DNA from: Coriobacteriaceae bacterium | Lineage (GTDB): Bacteria > Actinomycetota > Coriobacteriia > Coriobacteriales > UBA8131 | DNA length: 6,461 bases | Direction: 5' to 3' | NCBI GenBank assembly: GCA_012515495.1 | Contig: JAAYYH010000177.1 | Span: 1-6,461 of the forward strand | Shown here: positions 1 to 5,172 of the stretch, piece by piece | Position numbering within the stretch: the stretch's first letter is position 1 | Layout: every line of letters starts with the position of its first letter | Notes under the pieces: model-generated | Seen by the model: only the letters and a program-made list of their open reading frames with translations | Databases searched by the model: none | Told to the model about the DNA's origin: nothing | Program-made: the position numbers and the translations under genes

Positions 1-723
1 AAGACGCTACATGTCTATGCTCACAACATTGACTACATCATCAGCGAGGGCACAATGCTTTCGCGTATCAACGAGAGAGTATTGACGGAATACGAGCTTG
101 GACTTGAGGCTCAGAGGCTAATCCATGGTGTCAAGAATGTTTTTGTGCTTTGCTCATCAACCAACATTGATCGCATAGCAATTCTTTACCATGCCAGTCT
201 TAAGGATAACCCAGGCAGAATGATTGCAGTTGATGGATATCAGAAAGACCTGCTCAATATCATTGAGGAGCGCCATTCTCAGTTCAGTGATTTCTATAAG
301 TTTGATAAGGCATGGCCATGGTATCCAAAATACGAAGAAAAATTAGAGCGTGACGGCATCTTCGCGTTCATTCGAGTGAACGATCATGATTCTTCGTACA
401 AAACTTGGTCTGATAAGGTATTGGGGCGCTACTTCAATCCAGAAAACTCTATATTGATATATTCTATGTGGGATGGATATCTAAGAGACGGAGTCTCAAT
501 GAATGAGGCTTATATAAAACTCCTGGAAGAGTATAAACCGAACATAAAATTGCATACCAGCGGCCATGCTTCTGCCAAAGCACTCGTTAGTCTATACAAC
601 ACTGTCAAACCTAAGCGCGGACTGATACCAATGCACAGTCAGCGACCAGAAGGTTTCTTGGAGCTAATGCCAGAAGCTAGCATCATCATGCTCGGTGATG
701 GTGAGATTCTAGAAATAGATTAA
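1..723 (+). CDS. MBL-fold / beta-CASP metallo-hydrolase (RNase J-like), 5' end outside window
   Basis: The frame is open from base 1, so the ATG at 55 is internal; 240 residues are visible before the TAA. Visible residues 11-18 read DYIISEGT, the strand that follows the catalytic core in beta-CASP proteins, followed by an acidic TEYEL segment. The middle is a plausible beta-CASP domain (FVLCSSTNIDR, then a long helical stretch). Near the C-terminus HTSGHAS (553-573) and PMHSQ (628-642) match the C-terminal metal/phosphate-binding histidine motifs of RNase J-like enzymes. The primary zinc motif HxHxDH would lie upstream and cannot be checked. The family includes RNA exo/endonucleases as well as uncharacterised hydrolases, so the substrate is open. 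Base composition is lower in GC than the neighbours and arginine codons include several AGA/AGG, hinting at a different origin. It is convergent with the ligase gene, with 7 bp between stops and no visible terminator. Confidence 0.8.
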   Translation, partial: KTLHVYAHNIDYIISEGTMLSRINERVLTEYELGLEAQRLIHGVKNVFVLCSSTNIDRIAILYHASLKDNPGRMIAVDGYQKDLLNIIEERHSQFSDFYKFDKAWPWYPKYEEKLERDGIFAFIRVNDHDSSYKTWSDKVLGRYFNPENSILIYSMWDGYLRDGVSMNEAYIKLLEEYKPNIKLHTSGHASAKALVSLYNTVKPKRGLIPMHSQRPEGFLELMPEASIIMLGDGEILEID

Positions 724-730
724 TTGGACC

Positions 731-2590
731 TTAGCCGCCAAACTCCTCAGGCGCACGCTCGGCTGCCGCAGCAGCGCCAGCTTCATCCTCAGCACGGATA
801 GCCGCACGACGCACCTTGCCATTAACGGTCTTGGGCAGTGCAGGCACATAGGAGATGATGCGCGGATATTTGTAGGGCGCCGTCTTCTCCTTAACCCAGG
901 TCTGCAGCTCTTTGGTCAGTTCATCGCTGTCCTCATAGCCTGGAGCTAATACCACGGTCGCCTTAACGGCGGTCCCGCGCACAGGATCCGGCACTCCGGT
1001 TACAGCGCATTCTCGCACTGCTGGATGCTCCAGCATCACGCTCTCGATCTCGAAGGGACCTATGCGATACCCCGATGATTTGATGACATCGTCATTACGA
1101 CCCACATACCAGTAGTAGCCGTCCTCATCGCGCCAAGCGGTGTCGCCGGTATGATACCAGCCATCATGGATGGCCTCGGCTGTCTTTGCCTCATCGCGAT
1201 AATAGCCCATCATGATGCCAGCGGGATGCGGTTGACCATCCTCGACTTGGATACATATCTCCCCCGTCTGCCCGGTATCGCATTCGTTACCGTCATCGTC
1301 GAGTATCTTGGTCAAATACAGCGGCAGTGGTCTACCCATCGAGCCCGGCTTGGGTAGCATGTTCACACTGTTGCAAACGGTGACAGGAGTCTCAGTTTGA
1401 CCAAATCCCTCCGTGAGGTACAGGCCGGTACGCTCACGCCAGCTGTCAAACAGATCGGGATTGAGAGCCTCACCGGCAGTAACACTGTATTCCAGGGAAC
1501 TAAGATCGTAGTCGTTGACGTTGCCCTGCATGATCAGCCTGAACATCGTAGGCGGGCAGCATAGAGTCGAGATGCGATAACGCTGGATCAACTCACAGAT
1601 CTCATCTCCACTGAAGCGGTCGAAGTCGTAGGTGAACACACAAGCTTCCATCAGCCATTGACCATAGAGCTTGCCCCAGACGGCCTTGCCCCAACCGGTA
1701 TCAGCTATGGTGAAATGGATACCACCATCGCTTTTCACATTCTGCCAGTGCTTGGCAGTACCCAGATGGGCAATCGAATAGCCACTGTCATGCAGCACCA
1801 TCTTGGGATGCCCCGTGGTTCCGCTACTAAAATACATGATCATCGGATCGGCGGACCTAGTTGTAACGGCCGAGAAATCGCTACTGGCCGCTGTCACTCG
1901 ATCATTGAAGTCCAACCAGCCCTCACGTTGGATGCGCGTTGCGCAGAGTCCTTTGGAACCACTGAGCACAGCGCCCTTTGCGAAGAAAGGATTATAGGTA
2001 GGCATAGCAGGACAGGAACGCTTCTGCTCCGCAGAACCCTCCGCTTTCAGTGCCGCAATATCCTCAGCAGGTGTCACGCCACCACCGGCGCCATTGACCA
2101 AGATGCGAGTCTGCAGTGTTGGGCACTTATCCATGACATTATCTACAACCTGCGCTATATCTCCGACATCGGTACAGATGATAGTCTTGATACTGGCACT
2201 GTTGACACGATACTCCAGGTCATGTTCCTTGAGCATGAAGGTTGCAGGTACTATTACCGCACCCAGCTTGTTCAATGCCAGCGTTGTGAACCAGAACTGG
2301 TAATGACGGCGCAGAATCACCAGCACCATATCACCATATCCTACTCCTTGCTCAGCCAAGAAGTTCGCTGTCTTATCGCTCCAATATTTCATATCACCAA
2401 AGCTGAAGATGTGCTCTTCACCTTCAGGATTCAACCAGACCATGGCCGGACGATCGGGCTCTGCTTGGGCGATATCGTCGACAACGTCATAGGCGAAGTT
2501 ATAATCCTCGGGATAATTGATACGAAACGACGAGAGGACGCCGTCAGCATCATAGGTCTCCTCAACATACTTTGCGTGTATATTCCTCAT
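731..2590 (-). CDS. AMP-forming acyl-CoA synthetase (ACSM/acetyl-CoA synthetase-like)
   Basis: A 619-residue ANL-superfamily enzyme that adenylates a carboxylic acid with ATP and transfers it to CoA in the cytoplasm. Visible motifs are the P-loop-like YFSSGTTGHPK (residues 253-263), YLTEGFGQTE (391-400), YHTGD (479-483), the hinge and SSGYRIGPFEIES region (505-517), and PKTVNGKVRR (587-596) with the expected catalytic lysine K592. The C-terminal SSGYRIGP...EHPAV...PDPVRG...TAPYKYPR pattern is that of medium-chain/ACSM-type ligases, so a short- or medium-chain or aromatic acid is likely; the exact substrate is not readable. I chose ATG 2590 over the GTG at 2629 because AAGGAAGAG sits just upstream and family N-termini begin about here. 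Oddities are an extra segment of about 50 residues at about 167-222, between the ILVNG strand and the EGWLDF segment, and an Ala/Glu-rich tail. It follows the XRE-cupin regulator on the same strand, 101 bp downstream. Confidence 0.93.
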   Translation of the reverse strand: MRNIHAKYVEETYDADGVLSSFRINYPEDYNFAYDVVDDIAQAEPDRPAMVWLNPEGEEHIFSFGDMKYWSDKTANFLAEQGVGYGDMVLVILRRHYQFWFTTLALNKLGAVIVPATFMLKEHDLEYRVNSASIKTIICTDVGDIAQVVDNVMDKCPTLQTRILVNGAGGGVTPAEDIAALKAEGSAEQKRSCPAMPTYNPFFAKGAVLSGSKGLCATRIQREGWLDFNDRVTAASSDFSAVTTRSADPMIMYFSSGTTGHPKMVLHDSGYSIAHLGTAKHWQNVKSDGGIHFTIADTGWGKAVWGKLYGQWLMEACVFTYDFDRFSGDEICELIQRYRISTLCCPPTMFRLIMQGNVNDYDLSSLEYSVTAGEALNPDLFDSWRERTGLYLTEGFGQTETPVTVCNSVNMLPKPGSMGRPLPLYLTKILDDDGNECDTGQTGEICIQVEDGQPHPAGIMMGYYRDEAKTAEAIHDGWYHTGDTAWRDEDGYYWYVGRNDDVIKSSGYRIGPFEIESVMLEHPAVRECAVTGVPDPVRGTAVKATVVLAPGYEDSDELTKELQTWVKEKTAPYKYPRIISYVPALPKTVNGKVRRAAIRAEDEAGAAAAAERAPEEFGG

Positions 2591-2593
2591 GTT

Positions 2594-2602
2594 CTCTTCC
2601 TT
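2594..2602 (-). promoter_or_regulatory. Ribosome binding site of the acyl-CoA ligase
   Basis: On the minus strand AAGGAAGAG precedes the ATG at 2590, with 7 nt between AAGGA and the ATG. It decides the start: the in-frame GTG 39 bp further upstream has no comparable purine-rich site and adds 13 residues without family character. Confidence 0.75.
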
Positions 2603-2663
2603 AAAACGGGAGGGCACAACCTCTGGCACCCGGATTGATCAGATATCGATGGAGGGCATTGAC

Positions 2664-2692
2664 GGCGCTTGTCTGCATAAAGACCAAGCGCC
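2664..2692 (-). other. Intercistronic bulged stem-loop between regulator and ligase
   Basis: Read on the minus strand, GGCGCTT pairs with AAGCGCC and GTCT pairs with AGAC around a six-base loop, leaving a single bulged G: 11 base pairs in total. The first G of the stem is the last base of the regulator's TAG stop. No run of U follows (next bases GTCAATG), so it is not a standard intrinsic terminator. It may instead be a partial attenuator, a processing site or a 3' stabiliser that sets different levels of regulator and ligase mRNA. Structure is seen; role is inferred. Confidence 0.6.
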
Positions 2693-3285
2693 TAGAGAAT
2701 GCCATCTTCCTGAGGCTTGATAACGACTGCCAGAAACACACAAGGTTCTCCTCCAACGGCGACCATGCCATGACCACGACTAGAGTCGTAAAGCAACGTG
2801 TCGCCTGGACCCAACTCCTGGATGCGATCCTCATACGCAAAACGCAAGTGTCCACTGATGATGAAGTCCAATTCCTGTCCTTCATGATATGAGAGGTGGA
2901 TGGGCTTATCCTGTTCCTCTTCGAGATAGGGAGCGCTCACCACGAATGGCTCACAATACTTGTTCTTGAAGAACGGTGCCTTGTGCAGATACTCAAAACC
3001 AGCTCGGCGCTTGATTGACAGACCTTCTCCGGCACGGATGAGCGAGTAGCCGGTTAAATGTGGGCTCTCACCTGTTAGCAGCTCGACTACATCGACACCC
3101 AGTCGTTCAGCGCATTTATAAAGGAATGTGAAGGAGAAATCCTGAGAACCGCTCTCCTGTGCCTCATATTCCGCCAAGCTACGACCGGTTGCCTCAGCCA
3201 TATCCTGAGCCGTGAGACCAAGGTCCTCTCGCAAAGCTTTGATTCGTTGAGCGACCTCTGAGACATTCGGTTCGGTGTGCGACAT
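2692..3285 (-). CDS. XRE-family transcriptional regulator with C-terminal cupin domain
   Basis: A 197-residue two-domain regulator. Residues about 8-70 form an XRE/Cro-type helix-turn-helix (VAQRIKALREDLGLTAQDMA, then a second helix pair ending in LGVDVVELL). Residues about 115-190 form a small beta-barrel cupin: motif 1 is HEGQELDFIISG (134-145) and motif 2 is GPGDTLLYDSSRGHGM (159-174), with H134, E138 and H172 as likely ligand or metal contacts. Proteins of this architecture bind DNA through the HTH and sense a small molecule through the cupin. ATG 3285 is chosen because a near-perfect Shine-Dalgarno lies 6 nt upstream; the GTG at 3306 would place that site inside the gene. Its position directly before an acyl-CoA ligase suggests it controls that gene and senses the acid or its CoA ester, and it probably autoregulates through the divergent region at 3286-3396. 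Target and effector are inferred. Confidence 0.9.
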   Translation of the reverse strand: MSHTEPNVSEVAQRIKALREDLGLTAQDMAEATGRSLAEYEAQESGSQDFSFTFLYKCAERLGVDVVELLTGESPHLTGYSLIRAGEGLSIKRRAGFEYLHKAPFFKNKYCEPFVVSAPYLEEEQDKPIHLSYHEGQELDFIISGHLRFAYEDRIQELGPGDTLLYDSSRGHGMVAVGGEPCVFLAVVIKPQEDGIL

Positions 3286-3291
3286 AACCTG

Positions 3292-3300
3292 ACCTCCCTT
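3292..3300 (-). promoter_or_regulatory. Strong ribosome binding site of the XRE-cupin regulator
   Basis: AAGGGAGGT on the minus strand is close to a full complement of the 16S anti-Shine-Dalgarno and lies 6 nt before ATG 3285. This rules out the upstream GTG at 3306 as the usual start. Confidence 0.85.
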
Positions 3301-3330
3301 ACTCACTCGGAATATAGCTCTTTTAATCGA

Positions 3331-3363
3331 GCATTATACACATGATACCCAGTATGCATTATT
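3331..3363. promoter_or_regulatory. Operator-like repeat cluster in the divergent region
   Basis: ATAC-CCA-GTAT (3345-3355) is a short perfect palindrome. It is flanked by a direct repeat, GCATTAT at 3331-3337 and 3356-3362, spaced 25 bp start to start. The cluster lies over and just upstream of the minus-strand -10 box, where binding of the XRE-cupin protein would affect its own promoter and possibly queT. The repeats are seen; the binding protein is inferred. Confidence 0.35.
3333..3338 (-). promoter_or_regulatory. Candidate -10 box for the XRE-cupin gene
   Basis: A perfect TATAAT on the minus strand, 47 bp before the start codon. No good -35 hexamer is visible at 16-18 bp spacing (best match 2 of 6), which would suit an activator-dependent or weak promoter, or chance in an AT-rich stretch. 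On the other strand it overlaps a weak TACACA-N17-TATTAA pair (3337-3365, four of six matches in each box) that could serve queT. Confidence 0.45.
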
Positions 3364-3373
3364 AAATCCCCTC

Positions 3374-3456
3374 ATAGGATTTGACCACCCACTTGAATGG
3401 TTACCGAGGTAATTCAGGTGTATCCTATCGTCCACAACCGATTACAATCTGTAGTC
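3374..3456 (+). promoter_or_regulatory. Candidate structured 5' leader (cis-regulatory RNA) of queT
   Basis: Two nested complementary pairs are visible: ATAGGAT (3374-3380) with ATCCTAT (3422-3428), and CACTTGAAT (3390-3398) with ATTCAGGTG (3412-3420), 9 bp including one G-U. They enclose an asymmetric internal loop (3381-3389) and a 13-nt apical loop. GACC (3383-3386) can pair with GGTT (3399-3402) as a pseudoknot. A third hairpin, GATTACA/TGTAGTC with one G-U, is at 3440-3456. queT genes in other bacteria are known targets of preQ1 riboswitches, but the A-rich 3' strand of preQ1-I and the preQ1-II layout are not recognisable here, so no class is assigned. Confidence 0.4.
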
Positions 3457-3486
3457 AAACCTTGTAATAATCACAACCTTGATTGG

Positions 3487-4062
3487 ATGCGAGCCTTGGA
3501 TAAACCGACATCTTATGTCGCCCGTGCCGGTATGATAGCTGCCGCCTACGCCTCCCTCACCGTTATCAGTCTGTTATTCCTGCAGGGATTAGCCTGGGGG
3601 CCAATTCAATTACGCGTCAGTGAGGCACTGACTGTGCTGGCCGTGCTTACTCCAGCCGCAATTCCCGGGTTGACCATCGGTTGCCTGTTGGCGAATCTCT
3701 TGGGTATCGCGCTCACTGGCTCGGGGGTGATGGGGCTCTTCGACGTTGTGTTCGGATCGCTTGCGACACTTTTAGCGGCACTATGGTGTCACCGCTTTAA
3801 AGAGCGCCCCGTTCTAGCCTTGGCGGGTCCGGTTATAGCTAACGCATTGATTGTTGCAGCCTATCTGCCAATCATATTGGCTGCCTATGGTTTCTATACC
3901 ATCCCGTTCACAGATATCGATCTGGCAGGCTCATACCCGCTGATGTATCTGTTTGGCGCGCTGTCGATATCTATTGGCGAGGCCGTGGTCGTCTATGGAC
4001 TGGGTTATCCATTGATGCTGGCGCTGAGGAAACTGCCGCTCTTCCAGCACCATGAGGACTGA
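3487..4062 (+). CDS. queT: QueT-family transporter (ECF S component, queuosine precursor uptake)
   Basis: A 191-residue integral membrane protein with about five hydrophobic segments (residues about 13-34, 46-68, 84-101, 109-130 and 152-175). Family hallmarks are visible in order: ARAGMIAAAYASLT (12-25), GPIQLRVSEALTVL (38-51), AIPGLTIGCLLANLLG (58-73), DVVFGSLATLLAAL (86-99), PVIANALIV (115-123) and IGEAVVVYGLGYPLM (163-177). QueT proteins are substrate-binding S components of energy-coupling factor transporters and are assigned to queuine or preQ1-type precursors; the shared ATPase and EcfT subunits are not in this window. I prefer ATG 3487 because homologous N-termini start about ten residues before the first membrane helix. 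An in-frame ATG at 3397 would add 30 residues without family character and lies inside the predicted leader hairpin. Neither start has a strong Shine-Dalgarno. The gene ends 2 bp from the convergent asd stop. Confidence 0.85.
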   Translation: MRALDKPTSYVARAGMIAAAYASLTVISLLFLQGLAWGPIQLRVSEALTVLAVLTPAAIPGLTIGCLLANLLGIALTGSGVMGLFDVVFGSLATLLAALWCHRFKERPVLALAGPVIANALIVAAYLPIILAAYGFYTIPFTDIDLAGSYPLMYLFGALSISIGEAVVVYGLGYPLMLALRKLPLFQHHED

Positions 4063-4064
4063 TA

Positions 4065-5087
4065 CTACGGCAGCAGCAGTTCAGCGATCTGGACAGCGTT
4101 GAGAGCCGCACCCTTACGCAGTTGATCTGCAACGACCCAGAAGTTGAGTCCGTTCTCAATCGAATGATCCTTGCGGATGCGGCCAATGTAGGTCGCGTCG
4201 GTTCCAGAAAGCAGTCCCGGCATAGGATAGAGTTTGCTCGCAGGCTCATCTATAAGGATAACTCCCGATGCAGCAGACCAGGCTTCCTTCGCCTCTGACA
4301 CACTGACGGGAGAGTTGAATTCCACGTTGATTGACTCGGCATGACAACGCAAGACAGGTACCCTGACGCAGGTCGCCGAAACAGCGATCGTATCATCCGC
4401 CATGATCTTCTGGGTCTCAACTACCATCTTCCATTCTTCCTTGGTGCTGTCATCGTCAAGGAAGACATCGATATGAGGAATACAGTTGAAGGCAATCTGA
4501 TGGGCGAACTTGTCGATAGTCAACGGCTCGCCATTGAGGAACTGTCGAGTCTGATTGTAGAGCTCGTCCATTGCGGCTGCGCCGGCACCAGATGCCGCTT
4601 GATAGGTCGAGACAACAACACGCTTGATGGGCGCAAGATCATGGAGTGGCTTAAGCGCCACTACCATCTGGATAGTCGAACAATTGGGATTGGCGATTAC
4701 ACCTGAATGGTTGAGCACCTCGTGAGCGTTGACTTCAGGTACTATCAAGGGCACATCGCTATCCATGCGGAAGGCCGAGGAATTATCGATCATCACGGCA
4801 CCAGCCGAGACAACAGCTTCGCGGAACTGCCTAGATATGCTGGCTCCTGCGCTAAACAAGGCGATATCGACACCAGAGAACGACTCGGGAGTCATCTCTT
4901 CTACCACTAATTCGCCATTCAAGAAGGGCAGTCTCTTACCGGCACTACGAGTGCTGGCTAAAGCCTTGATCTGAGCAGCAGGGAATCCGCGCTGTCCAAG
5001 TGCGAGAAGCATCTCGCTACCAACTGCACCGGTTGCTCCGGCAACGGCGACCACGGGATTGGCAGGCATTGGCTTTAACCAAGACAT
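4065..5087 (-). CDS. asd: Aspartate-semialdehyde dehydrogenase
   Basis: A 340-residue cytoplasmic enzyme, the normal length for the family, reducing aspartyl-4-phosphate to aspartate-4-semialdehyde with NADPH, the branch point to lysine/diaminopimelate, threonine and methionine. It shows the dinucleotide-binding AVAGATGAVG (14-23), FSAGASISRQF (78-88), the active-site NPNCSTIQ (133-140) with nucleophile C136, the SGAGAAAMDEL segment (166-176), RVPVLRCHAESINVEF (242-257) carrying the expected substrate-binding R242 and general base H249, and the C-terminal NFWVVADQLRKGAALNAVQIAE. All key residues are present, so it should be active. ATG 5087 has a weak purine-rich stretch (AGAAAGAGA) upstream; the Met at residue 7 is an alternative start. 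It is transcribed in the same direction as the upstream Fe-S gene, but an 85-bp gap with its own promoter-like sequence and no functional link suggest a separate unit. Confidence 0.97.
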   Translation of the reverse strand: MSWLKPMPANPVVAVAGATGAVGSEMLLALGQRGFPAAQIKALASTRSAGKRLPFLNGELVVEEMTPESFSGVDIALFSAGASISRQFREAVVSAGAVMIDNSSAFRMDSDVPLIVPEVNAHEVLNHSGVIANPNCSTIQMVVALKPLHDLAPIKRVVVSTYQAASGAGAAAMDELYNQTRQFLNGEPLTIDKFAHQIAFNCIPHIDVFLDDDSTKEEWKMVVETQKIMADDTIAVSATCVRVPVLRCHAESINVEFNSPVSVSEAKEAWSAASGVILIDEPASKLYPMPGLLSGTDATYIGRIRKDHSIENGLNFWVVADQLRKGAALNAVQIAELLLP

Positions 5088-5108
5088 CTACTTATCTCTT
5101 TCTTCGAT

Positions 5109-5140
5109 GGGATGGTATTTCCCTCGGGATGATATGTCCC
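5109..5140. repeat. Tandem palindromic 15-bp repeat overlapping the asd start of transcription
   Basis: GGGATGGTATTTCCC (5109-5123) and GGGATGATATGTCCC (5126-5140) match at 13 of 15 positions with a 17-bp period. Each has 4-bp inverted arms, GGGA-N7-TCCC. They begin 4 bp downstream of the -10 box of the asd promoter, so they could be a pair of repressor half-sites covering +1 and the leader, or two small hairpins in the leader RNA. No poly-U tract follows, so they are not an intrinsic terminator. Confidence 0.55.
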
Positions 5141-5143
5141 ACG

Positions 5144-5171
5144 ATTATACCTTTTTAGCAGCGAATTCCAA
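5144..5171 (-). promoter_or_regulatory. Sigma-70-type promoter of asd
   Basis: On the minus strand TTGGAA (5171-5166, four of six matches to TTGACA), a 16-bp spacer and a perfect TATAAT (5149-5144) lie just after the stop of the upstream gene. Transcription would begin near 5137, giving a leader of about 50 nt before asd. The -10 match and its location are good; the -35 is moderate. Confidence 0.6.
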
Positions 5172-5172
5172 C

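Noticed and set aside
2591..2629. GTG start extending the ligase by 13 residues
   Set aside because: A good Shine-Dalgarno sits between this GTG and ATG 2590, and the ATG agrees with family N-termini.
1658..2638. Long plus-strand open frame of 326 codons opposite the acyl-CoA ligase
   Set aside because: It lies wholly antisense to a gene with complete family motifs, its translation has no domain character, and no Shine-Dalgarno or promoter is evident.
2609..2658. Two copies of GGAGGGCA in the regulator-ligase gap
   Set aside because: Eight bases repeated once, without symmetry or promoter context, is weak evidence for a binding site.
3397..3486. Upstream ATG giving queT a 30-residue N-terminal extension
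   Set aside because: The extension has no hydrophobic or family-like sequence and its codons coincide with the predicted leader hairpins; no ribosome site precedes it.
4341..4910. Two consecutive plus-strand open frames opposite asd
   Set aside because: They are shadows of a fully conserved asd gene; the translations look like reverse-strand noise.
5088..5172. Intrinsic terminator after the Fe-S gene
   Set aside because: The GGGA/TCCC hairpins have only 4-bp arms and no U-tract, and lie downstream of a promoter-like -10 box.
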